Program-made: the position numbers and the translations under genes | Assembly: GCA_000697475.1 (NCBI GenBank) | Contig: JNEU01001162.1 | Location: 1-64,000 of the forward strand | DNA: 64,000 nucleotides | Direction of reading: 5' to 3' | Origin: Lichtheimia corymbifera B2541 | Taxonomy: Eukaryota > Mucoromycota > Mucoromycetes > Mucorales > Lichtheimiaceae | In this document: piece after piece, positions 13,025-24,364 of the stretch | Position numbering within the stretch: position 1 is the stretch's first letter | Layout of the letters: each line of letters begins with the position of its first letter | Notes under the pieces: model-generated | What the model saw: the letters and a program-made list of their open reading frames with translations, nothing else | What the model was told of the DNA's origin: nothing | The model's database searches: none

Positions 13025-14350
13025 TTAGATTTCCCAAACATAATCCCGTATAAACTCGCCGATCGCCTCAAAGTATCCATCCTATGAAAAGTGTCAGCTG
13101 GTATAAATCATTCACCTAGCTATTCCTTCTCGCTTACCTGCATGCAAGTGTCATTGTGCGTTGCATGTTCGAATTCACGCCATACTTTACCGGTCCTTGT
13201 ATTGGCAGCCATGTGAAGTTTGGCCATATGTGAAGGTGGTACGAGCTCATCCTTGCCACTGGAAAGGAACAAGATTGGGATCTTGCGAATAAACTGGATG
13301 TTTCTATATGAACGCCATCGTTGATGACACAGATACACCAGATGTCGCATAGGTGGGAATACGTGTGGGATCAGCAATGGCTAAACAAAGTCGATATCAG
13401 CTTCTCAATGATGATATGGATGGATCGCAGTTGATAACTTACAATGCTGAGAAATGTGTTTTCAATGATCAATGCAAAAAATTTGTCTTCGTACTTAGAA
13501 ACGAGATAAGTAGCGACGGCACCGCCCAGGGATTGGCCATAAGCAACCAGGCGTGTGTGTTTCAGAATTGGATGGCGTTGGATATATTCGAGCGCTGTCT
13601 ACAATGGACCCCCCAAATGCAACCCCAATCACCCCATCAGTCACCAGTTTTGCGCCGCATTATCACCCTTCTCTCTTTTCCAGGTATCCCCAACACATAC
13701 ACACTCACACACAACACAAAGCAGAAAGCTTTACCTGAGCGTCAATCCGTAATCCCTTCTCTGTAGCTTTGCCTTCACTAAGCCCGTACCTATAATCAAT
13801 CGTTGCCATGGTTACCACATGTACTTGACCATTCGTCCCTGAATAATATATCCTACCCCCGGTATGACAGCATGACAACGTTGTATCCCAGTTTCCGATA
13901 AAAGACTTGTGCAATGGGTAGTCGGTGACCCATATTACCAGCATGCCCCTATGTATTGTCATATTGATGAGATCGATGTGGTGTTGATGGCCATTGATAG
14001 ATATACCGTACATGTAGACATAGCAGTGTGGGTGATTGTATTGCAACATCATCTCCTCGTTGTATAAGCACATAGCACCTTATGCGTACACCGTCTTTAG
14101 TGACGAGGATCTCTTCTTTATCTGGGAGACCGTATTGTGAAGGACGAGCAACCTGAACAAGGTGTGTCGTTAGAGAGATACGATATATAGGGTCAAGTTG
14201 CTGATCGAGTATGAAGCTCACCACTGATCTCGAGCCGGGCGGGAAGAATGCTGGGTAAAGAAGTTCGCATTGGTAATAATAGAGTAAGGCTGAAAGTCCA
14301 ACTGTAATTGCCGTTGCAAAATAGATAACGACGAGGACGTAACCCATCAT
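13025..14350 (-). CDS. ABHD13/Bem46-family alpha/beta hydrolase, membrane-anchored
   Basis: Serine hydrolase of the Bem46/ABHD13 family; substrate unknown, and fungal members have been tied to cell polarity. It starts with MMGYVLVVIYFATAITVG, a single N-terminal membrane helix, followed by the family block LLYPAFFPPGSRSV and ARPSQYGLPDKEE. Exons 14222-14350 and 14012-14152 are firm; the oxyanion region HGHAGNMGHR opens the next exon at 13948. The nucleophile elbow is YGQSLGGAVA (Ser), the Asp lies in LFLSSGKDELVPPSHM, and the His is in the ATHNDTC segment; all are in the expected order. The last small exon ends in a FIRDYVWEI-like tail with stop at 13025. Length is about 300-320 residues. The exact edges of the middle introns were not all verified. 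Confidence 0.85.
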
Positions 14351-14800
14351 GATGAATGGAAAGGGCTCAAGCAAGTCAAAATATGGTCTCTCGTTGCCGT
14401 TTCCCCAAAAAACTGCTGTAGACGGTGATTACCTTAACCGATACCCCGCACTTTAGCTCACGTGCTGTTTAGAATGTGAGTTAGCTGACCAAGCTCCCCT
14501 CCTTGACAACTAGCGAATATATATGAAAAACAGTATCCATCCCATTACATTAATATGAATCGTATATCTTTATGATCCCTTATCATTTCTTTTATCATCC
14601 TCTTCATCCCCCTCCTCTGAGTATTTGTTGTTTCAGTGGTGAACCATAGCATTGGGTTAATGCATATTTGAATGTGATTGGGGTTTAAATTCAATTGGCC
14701 CGTTGGCGGGTGCAAGGGAGGAGCGAGAAACAATTGCTACCCCATCAATCAACAAACTGTCTTTATCCTCAGCTAACTACCACCACAACCACTACTACTC
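14351..14800. other. Divergent intergenic region
   Basis: 450 bp between the divergent hydrolase and CHCH genes. No coding or RNA signal was seen; it presumably carries both promoters. Confidence 0.4.
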
Positions 14801-15033
14801 ATGCCTTCCCCTGCTGACAACAACACCAATCGTAACGCTGCCTGCGATTATAAACCTCTTCAAGAGTGCCTGCTAAAGAATAACAACGATCGTTCGAAAT
14901 GCATGAAGGAATGGGAGGAATTTCAACAGGCTTGCCGCGAGAAAAAGTAAGACTTTATTAGACTGTACACAAAGAAAAGAGTGAGAGTATTCATTATTTA
15001 TATAGAAAACAAGATTGTGAAGCTTGCAAGTAA
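14801..15033 (+). CDS. Small CHCH-type (twin cysteine) protein, probably mitochondrial IMS
   Basis: Two exons, 14801-14946 and 15006-15033, give 57 residues. Cysteines are arranged C-x7-C-x10-C-x10-C followed by C-x2-C at the C terminus. The helix-turn-helix pattern QECLLKNNNDRSKC resembles small intermembrane-space cysteine proteins imported by Mia40 such as COA4/Cmc3 or Cmc4, but the spacings differ from canonical twin Cx9C. Without the splice the frame stops after 49 codons; the splice is preferred because it uses a good GTAAGA donor and adds a Cys-containing tail. Which family member it is cannot be decided by eye. It lies tail to tail with the stress-protein gene with 3 bp between stop codons. 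Confidence 0.65.
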
Positions 15034-15036
15034 TGC

Positions 15037-15746
15037 TCAAGTACTTGATCGAATACGTTGCAAGAATGAACGACGTCGAGTTTCCTTGTTGCCTTCATCC
15101 TCATGTTCAGCTGGTGGTTTAGCAATGATGACTGTGGATGGTGCATGATGCACGCAGTGGTCACTGACGCTTCCAAGGAGAGTCCTATATAGAAAGATAT
15201 CATAATGAATATATATAAACATTTTCCTTTATCAATCACAACAACGAACCTCCTGATGGTACCCATATTACGAGATCCCATAATCAATACATCTGCATGC
15301 GTCTCTTGTACTTTGCGAACAATCTCAGCTTTAGGATCACCGATCATGGATACTGCCTTGCATGCAATCTGCTTATGCCATAGACCTGATGCATATTCCT
15401 TTAAGAGATCATGACTTTCTGTTTTACGCTCCTCCGCTGCATCATCCATGTATCCAGCCGAATCTGCATAAGGTGCCATTGGCATCTCTAATAGTCGTAC
15501 ATGGACAAGCACAACCTTTATACATCATACTATTATTAATACTGATCCCCTTTGCTTTTGATTCAATATACTCACCAAGTCCTTGCTGGGTTGGATAAAG
15601 TTGTCGACTGCCCAGTCAATTACATACTTGGCTGAATTTGGGTCGATGGATATCACCACCACTCGTTGGATGTCAACCTGCTGCTGACCTTCTACAAGTG
15701 GATAATGCTCAACTATAGTATCGCGTCTTGTATCACGTCTGGACAT
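15037..15746 (-). CDS. Universal stress protein (UspA-fold)
   Basis: Single USP domain protein of 194 residues from exons 15576-15746, 15250-15515 and 15037-15184. The first beta strand and loop are VVVISIDPNSAKYVIDWAVDNF; the ATP-binding signature G-x2-G-x9-G-S is present as MGSRNMGTIRR..LLGSVSDH, so the protein probably binds nucleotide. The tail after VIIAKPP is basic. Fungal USPs are linked to stress and growth control, but no specific role can be given. No signal peptide or membrane segment. Confidence 0.88.
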
Positions 15747-16187
15747 GGTGTGTATGAGTGTTTGTGTTTTGTGTGAGAAGAAAAACAATAATAGCTGATG
15801 TCTCGTTTATTCCCGCGTAAATCACTGATATAAAACCCATGTACAAACATTCATGCAAATCATACATCCTACTAGCCCATTTCACTTTGTACTGCGACGC
15901 GTTCAAGCAATTGTCTTGTGATCTAAACATCGTGTAATACAAGCCTTTTTATATTCATGCATATCCAATTGCGTTGCTTTTTCAATACTTGGGTATGGTT
16001 GAGCAGTACCCGTTTTCTTTTTTTATACATTGATGCAAGCAGAAAATGAACATGGGGAAATCAAGAAATAAAAGGGGACGCGTGTTGTTGAAAGAGTGCT
16101 TGTATGGTTGCGTATATACGTGAAAGGGTAATTAATGGATATGTTTTGCGGGTGTGTACATGTGTGATTGTAATAAAAAGAGGATCT
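15747..16187. other. Intergenic, no gene seen
   Basis: 440 bp upstream of the USP gene and downstream of SHMT. AT-rich; no feature recognised beyond probable promoter and 3' UTR. Confidence 0.4.
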
Positions 16188-18172
16188 CTACAACTTCATG
16201 TCGGATTCGTAGAAGCCAACGGTAGGGAAGCTCGAAGAGAATTCGGTAACTTCCTTCTTGAGCTGTTGGATAGCAGCAATTTGTTGACCATCACCAACAT
16301 GCTTCTTGAAGTCAGCAAGCTTGGTGCTACCTTGAACCTTGCTCTTCTCTTCCAAAGCAATTTGGACAGCACGGTCAATGAATGAGGCAACCTTTTCAAA
16401 GTCAGCTTGCTTAAGACCACGGCTGGTCATGGCAGGAGTACCGATACGAAGACCACCAGGGATCAAAGCACTCTTGTCGCCAGGAACAGTGTTCTTGTTG
16501 GCAGCAATGTTGACGAGTTCAAGGACACGCTCGACACGAGCACCATCAATGCTCTTGGGCTTAAGGTTAACCAAAAGCAAGTGGTTGTCAGTGCCACCGG
16601 ACACGAGCTCGTAACCGAGGTTCAAAAAGGCCTTGGCAAAAGCTTGGTTGTTAGCAAGCACCTGTTCTTGATATTCCTTGAACAAGGGGCTCTTGGCTTG
16701 CTTAAGAGCAACAGCCAAAGCAGAGATGGTGTGGTTGTGAGGACCACCTTGGTGACCAGGGAACACGGATTGGTTGATGGGGTTCTCAAGATCATACATG
16801 ATTTCTATCAATAGGATTAGCACCAAACGTCCCATATACAATGATCCCTTTTCCTTCTCTTTTGATTACTTACGGTTACCCTTCTTGTCAGTCTTACGCA
16901 CACCCTTGCGGAAGAAGATCATGGAACCACGAGGACCACGGAGAGACTTGTGAGTGGTGGTGGTGACGATATCAGAGTGTTCGAATGGACCAGGCAACAC
17001 ACCAGCGGCAACCAAACCTATTAAAAAGAGATGATGTGTTAGGCACCAAGTTTTGCACCATCATCATTTCTTATCCAACTTACCAGAAATGTGGGCCATA
17101 TCAGACATCAAGTAAGCACCGGTCTTATCAGCGATTTCACGCATTCTAGCGTAATCAATGTTACGGGCATAAGCACTAGCGCCAGCAACGATGATCTTGG
17201 GGCGGTACAAGATAGCGTTAGCTTCGAGGGCGTCGTAATCGATTTGACCAGTCTTTTCATTGAGTCGGTAGGGGAAGGTTTCAAAGTAAGAAGAGACGGC
17301 AGAAATCTTCTTGGTTGGCGTTTGGTAACCGTGAGACAAGCTAAACAACCAAAAAGTCAATATTGATGCTATTTCTCAATAAACAAATGTTACTCACTGG
17401 CCACCATGGGGAAGATCCAAACCCATCAAACGATCGTGTGGCTTCATCAAGGCACCGTACACGTAAAGGTTGGCAGGAGCACCTAACAAAAAGGTTGGGT
17501 ATATGTGTCAGCTGGCATTCAAAAAGGCTAAACACACTCACTACCACCCCGCAATACCTGACAATGCTTGAACATTGACACCCCACTTGTCGCTATCCAA
17601 GTTGAATGCTTCAAGAGCACGTTGTTGGCAAAGTCTCTCAGACATATCAATGAACTCGTTGCCACCATAGTATCTATACATGGGATAGTTAACACACACG
17701 TCATGTATATCAATCAACCCCTTTGTTTCCCACAACCCCCCGTTTTTTTCGCTTTCTTTACCTGGCACCAGGGTAACCTTCAGAGTACTTGTTTTGCATC
17801 ACACTTCCAAGAGCATCCATCACAGCACGAGAAGTAAAGTTCTATAGACCGCCAAAGATGAGTTTCAACATTGCATATTGGATGATGATGATTTTATAGC
17901 ATACCTCGGAAGGAATCAAGCAGATGCTTTCGCGTTGGCGTTTCTTTTCACCCTCGATAATCTTGAACATTTCAGGATCCTCAGTTTCCAAGTGTTCGTT
18001 GAGGAATTCGCGTTGACCTGCAGGGAAGACATAGGAGCGCTTATAGGGAATGAGTATATATTGTCTATGAATGATGATGATGATGATGATGACTTACCGA
18101 AGCAAGATAAATGGCGGGACGAGCGGTGGTACGTGCCAAAGGCTTTGAAGTGGCAAGCAAGGTGCGAAGCAT
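16188..18172 (-). CDS. Serine hydroxymethyltransferase, mitochondrial
   Basis: PLP enzyme converting serine and THF to glycine and 5,10-methylene-THF. Eight exons (18098-18172, 17905-18039, 17762-17841, 17558-17673, 17398-17482, 17084-17340, 16874-17017, 16188-16804) give 502 residues. The first exon encodes a presequence rich in Arg, Thr and Ala without acids ([19 protein letters not shown]), typical of mitochondrial import. Core motifs: [36 protein letters not shown], the PLP lysine in [18 protein letters not shown], and [14 protein letters not shown]. The intron 1 acceptor must be the weak ATAAG at about 18040, because the stronger-looking CTGCAG 22 nt further on breaks the frame. That intron also carries a CAT trinucleotide run next to its donor. 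Confidence 0.96.
18072..18093. repeat. ATG/CAT trinucleotide microsatellite in SHMT intron 1
   Basis: About seven uninterrupted GAT units on the plus strand, directly inside the donor of the first SHMT intron. Probably a neutral polymorphic repeat. Confidence 0.8.
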
Positions 18173-18482
18173 GATGGGGGTGTGGAGAGAGAGAGAGGTA
18201 AACAAAAGAAAGAGCAAGAAATGAAAATAGTGTGGAGATGGAATGGTCTTTTTATTTGAATACCATCCTAAATGGGCAACACAATGCGTCTTTGATCTGG
18301 GTCAACCCTACCTTTAGAGGTGATCTACTTGCCATTACAGTGCCACCCTGTTCACCGGGCAAGTCCACCGAGTCAGTTTTTTTTTCTTTGTCTATTCGCT
18401 GATAGGCTCCCCCCGGAAGTACACTGCAACTCCGACAAAAGTATCCAAGATGTACAATGTGTGTTATATTCACAATCTCCAT

Positions 18483-20010
18483 CTACGCTGTTTTTTGTTT
18501 CAATTTTTCTAATCTCTGCTGTGCTATTTCTTCTGATACAGGGAGGTAATAAAGATGGGGTGTCGCTTTAGTCTTGCGGAAGAGTTCATCCAATGATGCT
18601 GTTGGTGCTGCCATCTTGTTGTCCTCAGCCACTAGCATAGATGGTCCTTCCACATTATCCTGCAATAAATTCGTCGGTCGTTCATCCAATGTTGATGATG
18701 CTGCTGCGTTGTTTTCAGATGCTAACACTGATGCTGTGGCAGCTATAATGACACAAAAGTCAATAAACCTTTTCCATCCATCCATTGACCCTTCCCATTA
18801 TACCTTTTTGTAATTCACGAGTGATTTGAGAAATACCAAAGAGACGTGGACGTCTTGCATCAGGGCTATTTGATGACGATGATGGTGATTTGTTGACTTC
18901 TTTGACTTCGCCCTTGATCACTGATTCAATAGCTCCTTCCCAATCAATCTTGATACGTCGATCAGCTGCAGATTGTTCTTGCTCAATCAACACTTCAGCT
19001 TGTTCTGGAGTAAGACCACCCACCGTAACTTGTTTTCCCGTGTCACGAGGGAATACGATGCCATCAATGCCTTCAAATGCTGCCTTTGCTTCTTCTGTTG
19101 ATTCGTACTATACACACAAAATGGATTAATCACAACCAATCAATAACGCATTTGATACCCAATACCACTTACAATAACATAACAATGAGTCTTGATCGCA
19201 TCCATCCAAAACCGTCTCACTGTGCCGTATTTTCCAATCAATTCTTGTACATGACGTACAATCAATGGCCGTACAAATCCCTTGATATAGATAGCAGAGC
19301 TGGTAACAGTATTCTCCTTTGGCTGTTGCTGTTCTTCCTTGGCCTCTGGTTGTGGTTGTGGCTGCTGTTGCTGTGGTTGCTGCTGTTGCTGTTGCTGCTG
19401 TTGCTTTTGTTCTTCTTCTTCTGGATGCTTGATCTACCATACAAAGAATTAGCCGACACTCGATATCATGCAAAGGATACACTGCATATACTAACATCTG
19501 ATTTGGTGCGCTTTTCAGGTTGTGGTTCTATATCATTATCACGTTAGTCATGCCATCATCCACACACCTATCCTATGTTGACTCACCTTTTACTTCTTCC
19601 TTTTCATCCACACTGCGTTTACGCTTCGTTCCACGATCATCCTCCTCTAATGACTTTTCTTCCTTTGGCATGGTAGTAGTGGTGGTGGTATCCGTTGTAT
19701 TTTTGTCGTCTGTTGTCACATCCTTGACAGGTTCTTTGTGTCGGATCGTTTCCTGTGTAGGTGCTGCCTTCTCATCCGATGGCTGTGGCTGATTCTCTTC
19801 TGTGGTTGTGTCTTTAGATGCATTGTCAACTTGTGCTGATGTGTCGGTTGGCGGTTCTTCTGTGGCTCCTTCTTTTTGTTTCTCGTCATCAAGCGATTGT
19901 TGAAGGCGTGCGATCAACTCGTCTTTCTTCCCTTTGAGAGGGAGATTGCGTTTGGAAAGTTCTTCCTTGAGATCGACAACGCGTAAAGTGGAAAGGTTTT
20001 CGGGCAGCAT
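18483..20010 (-). CDS. Acinus-like protein (SAP + RRM + RSB motif), ASAP/PSAP complex
   Basis: Nuclear RNA-processing protein; animal and plant Acinus joins RNPS1 and SAP18 to form the ASAP complex at exon junctions. Exons 19587-20010, 19496-19527, 19173-19433, 18804-19107 and 18483-18742 give 426 residues. Residues 1-40 are a SAP domain (LRVVDLKEELSKRNLPLKGKKDELIARLQ). The middle is Thr/Glu/Lys-rich with a poly-Gln/Pro tract. Then comes an RRM (SSAIYIKGFVRPLIVRHVQELIGKYG...FWMDAIKTHCYVIYES). Near the C terminus is the RNPS1/SAP18-binding motif LDELFRKTKATPHLYYLP, very close to the animal sequence. This combination is diagnostic. An upstream in-frame ATG at 20091 is possible. The gene shares a 164-bp divergent promoter with the S/G/Y-rich gene. 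Confidence 0.88.
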
Positions 20011-20174
20011 ATCACACAGCAAAATGTCCGGCAGGAAGAGGAGAGCGCTTGAATATGGAGAGTTGCCAATCGGAGAAAGTGTGCAAGACACTCACCCACG
20101 ACGTCACCGCGCGTTGTTCCTAATAACGCGATCTTGCGACACCCACGCAATCAAACTGCTTCTCTTCCACGAAA

Positions 20175-20444
20175 ATGTCTTATCGCGGAAACAACAGTGG
20201 ATATTACTCCAACAGTGGTTCTGGCTATAGTGGCAGTGGTTCCTATTCCTATGGCACCAATTCCCAAGGTTCGCACTGGTGCTCAAGGGGATCGGGAGAT
20301 GCTTCTGGAGGCGCTTATCATTATTCCAACACCAATGGAAGCTACTACTATCAAAATTCCAATGGTTCAACCTATTACAGTGATCCTAGTGGACAAGGTC
20401 ACTATACCCCTCCCTCCGGCAACCCAAGAATGCCATCCAAATAG
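20175..20444 (+). CDS. Small Ser/Gly/Tyr-rich conserved fungal protein, function unknown
   Basis: Single exon, 89 residues, beginning MSYRGNNSGYYSNSG. Over half of the residues are Ser, Gly, Tyr or Asn, with repeated units SNTNGSYYYQNSNGSTYY and a conserved-looking HWCSRG in the middle. Similar short Tyr/Gly/Ser proteins with a GSYYYxNxNGSTYY core are, as I recall, widespread uncharacterised fungal proteins. There is no signal peptide or membrane helix; composition is prion-like and suggests low-complexity assembly. The start is fixed by a clean 5' context and by the stop-free frame. It diverges from the Acinus-like gene over 164 bp, so the two may be co-expressed. Confidence 0.75.
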   Translation: MSYRGNNSGYYSNSGSGYSGSGSYSYGTNSQGSHWCSRGSGDASGGAYHYSNTNGSYYYQNSNGSTYYSDPSGQGHYTPPSGNPRMPSK

Positions 20445-20920
20445 TTGTTATTTATCACCTACGACTAGCTAGTAGCTGTTGTGTACCTTCCTTTTGTCTT
20501 TTGTCATTTTGATTGAACAAGATACATTTGATGTTGGGTTGAGGACGACGATCTCTGGTTCCGTTTCCGACTTTTTTTTGACATACAATATGTTACACGA
20601 TGAACCATCATCAATGTATGTGATAATGTGAAAAGAGGAGTAAGAAATGTACATATAGATACGTAGAGAGTGACATCCCTGGTCAAAACGTAGCCATTAA
20701 ACTAGCATCTTTGGATGTTTGTATTCATAGTTCTCCAAGAATAATACATGTTTGGTTTTCAAGTGGTCTTATTTGAATGTGGATATTGGTGGAACATGTT
20801 ACCGGGACAAAGGAGCCCTATTTTTATCTTGTATTCCTTGAAAGGGAGACCCACATTCAATTCGCCTCCTGTTCTCTTCAGCTCAGCCCTTTTCTTTTTT
20901 CTTTTTCCTCAATCTACACA

Positions 20921-21977
20921 ATGCATTTACGTGGGCGGTTGCTATCACTACTCTTGTTCGCATGTCTACTCTCATCCTTGGTGGTCAATGCAGAGCCATT
21001 GCTCATGAAGCGAGGTAAGGTTTTATTTTGTTTGGGTTTATTATAGTATTTGACAGTAACCTTTGTATTATTATTTTCATAGTGCCTCAAGCAGAAGGTA
21101 GTGTTGGAATTGTAATGAATGAAGATGATGATAGCTAACCTATCTGAAAGGAGGACAACCACCTCCAGCAGCATCCGGTGATGGACAATCCCAGCAGCAA
21201 CCACAACAATCAGCTGGTGGAGGTGATCAACAACAACAACAGCCTTCAGCAGCACCAGCTCAACCTTCTGGCAGTGGAGCCCCTGCTTCATCTGGTGCCA
21301 ATCCACCAAACACAGCTCCTCAACAAGGTGGAAACAACACTGCAGCACAATCATCAGGAGGTCAATCCGGTATTGGAGGTCTTCCAACAAGTGGTAGCTT
21401 TGGCAATACCATTTATCCAGGCACCGTCACTTTTATCGAACCCACAGGCAGCAAATCTGTTTCACCTTTATATCGTATCGATTCTCGAGAAAATGTCACT
21501 TTTCGTTGGGAATTCCAATCCTTGCGCGTGCGACCTGTCAACTTGACCTTAGCAGCTGTCGGTCCTCAATCAGCTACTTATACCATTGCTCAATTGGACG
21601 GTGCTGCTACAAGTGCAGTATGGCATTTGTCTGATGTCCCTGCAGAAACTCCTCTCTTTAATGGAATGTACCAGATCCAACTCTATGATCAACGAGGTGT
21701 TAGCGCTCATCCTGATCCAGGTTATTTGGCTCCAGCAACACGTCTTACCATTGCCTTTTACAACCCAGAAAGTTATGGACCTATGAGTGGATGTAAGTAG
21801 GCAATATTACAACTGATAAACAAACATCCAATCTAATTTATCCTTGTAGCTGATTACTGCCCAAGATGTTTCTATGATGCAGCTCAACGAATCGGTCATT
21901 CTTTTACTGGTCTCGGCATTGCATTTGGCATCGCTTGTGTCACCTCTGTTTTCTTCATTTACGGCATTCTTAATTGA
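20921..21977 (+). CDS. DUF7137-like secretory membrane protein
   Basis: Four exons (20921-21014, 21083-21097, 21151-21792, 21850-21977) give 292 residues. A signal peptide (LLSLLLFACLLSSLVVNA) precedes a Gln/Pro/Ser/Ala-rich stretch of about 90 residues, then a beta-rich domain with NVTFRWEFQSLRVRP, AVWHLSDVPAETPL, YQIQLYDQRG and PGYLAPATRLTIAFYNPESY, and finally one C-terminal membrane helix (GIAFGIACVTSVFFIYG). The central pattern matches my memory of fungal DUF7137 proteins, whose role is unknown. The likely topology is type I, with the domain luminal or extracellular. The second exon is only 15 nt. A CxxC (YCPRCF) precedes the membrane helix. Confidence 0.72.
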
Positions 21978-23837
21978 TACCTTTAGATTGTTGACGTCTC
22001 CATCACTCATACACATAACGACACCCCAAACCCCCATATTATTGCTTTGTAAATCCTCTCATTGTTCTGATATTGGATCCAAATACAAAAGAAAACGATC
22101 CCTTCATTGATAATTCAGCATCTCTTGTTACCCATCGACGTGTTGTATAAGAAGGATAGGATGATGGTGTCATTGTGTTTCCAGGGTCCATGGCAATATA
22201 CAACTTACAAAAGATGTGATTTTCGTTCTCTGTCTGATTGTTGAGGATCACATTACATGGAGCTATTTCTATCCGGCATTGGTGCGGGCATCGCGTAATG
22301 CATAATAATATGTCATCGGCTGTTGACTGTGGATCACCTTTAGATGCGTGATAACATGGATACCTTATGTTCGATGTCACGACTCCCTCATTCTATGTTT
22401 TATTTTCTTGCTGATATAGATCATGATCCTTTACAAGCCCACATACCTCACATCCGCATATAGTACTAGCTTGTGTCACGTTGAATCAAGGTGCCAGCAA
22501 GAGTCGAGAAGCCGATCATCATGCAATATTCGATGCAAATGCTGTATTTCGTTACGAGCATTATGTATCCAATGACGTAGTATACTTGGCTACAGCATGC
22601 TCATGTATCATATGTAAACCTCTTGGATCATCATAGACGAATGTCTACCACTTCGTGTATATATGGGAGAGGAGAATCGAATGGCAGCAACGGAGTCCCG
22701 ACAGGGGTATGCAAGGGATATAATGAGTAGGGCTTGAAGCTCTACTGTTATTCCGCACTTGGATGATGGTGCAACGTGTATACCTAGTGGGTCGTTGTAA
22801 TTAAAGAAGCGCCATGGAGCCTCGAATATATACACGTGCATATATCCGGACAATCATTTTACATCTCGATGAACGACATATGTAGAGCAAGTGTCATGCT
22901 TGATCAATTTTTTGGATTGGATGATGTCAGCGTATTGAATGCAACTGCATCTCATAAGCAGCTTCTTTTTCTTCCAGAAAGATAAAGAAGCATCAATAGC
23001 AGAAACAGCTGAGACGTAGCCATCCTCGTCAGGGCAGCGAGTCAATGTATGGTGATACAGATATAGACATATGAAAAAAGTCTCGACACGTGGCCAGCAT
23101 CAAGACAAAGGTGCTATAGCGCCTTTGCTTGCACCAACAACACACTGGGGTGTAGGAACCTTGCATTTCGACCGATCGAGAACAACACACAGACTTTGAG
23201 CAATACATGTTAGTCTAACTGTAAACAGGCCACAAGGCGGAATGCTTCAAATGATAACAGCAGTCGAAATAAGAAATTGGCTATAGCCAATAAAACATCA
23301 ACGCATAGTCTGTGTCCTACAGCATGTACAATACACTGGTAGTCTTTTTCTCTTGGTGATGGTTCCCACGGCAGGCACTGGATCATACCATGAATAATAT
23401 TACTATTCTCCCGTTTTATCATGCCTCTATCTTCAGCGAGATGCACATAATTTTCGCTGTGGATGGTGTGATAGGGTGTGGTATGCTGTTGTAAGTGAGT
23501 ACGAGAGATCATGGCAAGGAGGATGAAATACAAGGGGTGGAGAGGACGTTGAGGAGAAGAGAAACAGGGGGAAGGGGCTTACCATATTTGAATGGAAGCT
23601 GCAGTTGCTCACCCCACTGCAACCAAGGTCACGACTCCCAAGAACCTTGTTGCTTCGTGCAAGCATATAAGAGGAGACTCACATCCGGCATCGTTTCTCT
23701 TTTTCTTTTCTAAAAAGACATCCCTTTCTTCAAACATTCCGCCTTTAATCCCATCGCTTCTTTCCCGCTTTCATTTCTTCTCTATCGAAGGTTTATTTTG
23801 CCATCTATTATCTTGACCTTGTATACATACATACTCG
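21978..23837. other. Intergenic, no gene seen
   Basis: About 1.9 kb with only short overlapping ORFs lacking family features. Nothing resembling a tRNA or a repeat from elsewhere in the window was seen. 23700-23837 is pyrimidine-rich and is probably the promoter and leader of the zinc-finger gene. Confidence 0.45.
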
Positions 23838-24364
23838 ATGGATCTCAACATTTGTCTATTTTGTGAAAAGCGCCTGTTTGATGATGTGAGTTGAATGGAC
23901 GTTGTTTGCTAAAGAATGGTTACTCATATAAGAAAAAGAATTTGAGCTTTTGCTCTTCGGCTTGCCAAGCACAGGAAGCAACCAAGCATTGTACTCTCAT
24001 CCATGAAGCCGATCCATATCTCTCGAGTCGAAAGCATCCTCTTCCTCTGATGCAAAAAAGCCGCATGAGTAAACGAGCAGCATCCTTCCCATCATCGTCG
24101 TCACCTCTTACCCCAGCGTCATCTTTCGAGATGCCTCATCATCGTCGACGATCGTTCATGTTTTCTACCAAGGACCATCCCAATGCCACCTCACCAACAC
24201 GCAACTCGTCATTGATAGGAGATGGCCATGCATCCGATATTGCCTTTCTTTCGGCATATATGCAATTTCATCACCGCGCACCACCTGTTGATAACGCATC
24301 ACTCGTCTCTAACACTAGCAGCAGTGGATCATCCGATATGGATAGTGTATATACAATGTTCTAA
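23838..24364 (+). CDS. Ecl1-like short zinc-binding protein
   Basis: Exons 23838-23885 and 23915-24364 (29-nt intron by this model) give 165 residues. The N terminus MDLNICLFCEKRLF followed by FCSSACQAQEA forms a CxxC..CxxxC zinc site as in the Ecl1 (extender of chronological lifespan) family of fungal regulators. The rest is Ser/Pro-rich and basic, with many potential phosphosites and no other domain. Ecl1 proteins are nuclear or cytosolic, induced by nutrient limitation, but their mechanism is not settled. The intron is near the minimum workable length; without it the frame closes after 17 codons. Confidence 0.65.

Noticed and set aside
19380..19430. Glutamine-coding CAA/CAG tract as a mobile or satellite repeat
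   Set aside because: It lies within the Acinus reading frame and encodes a poly-Gln/Pro linker.
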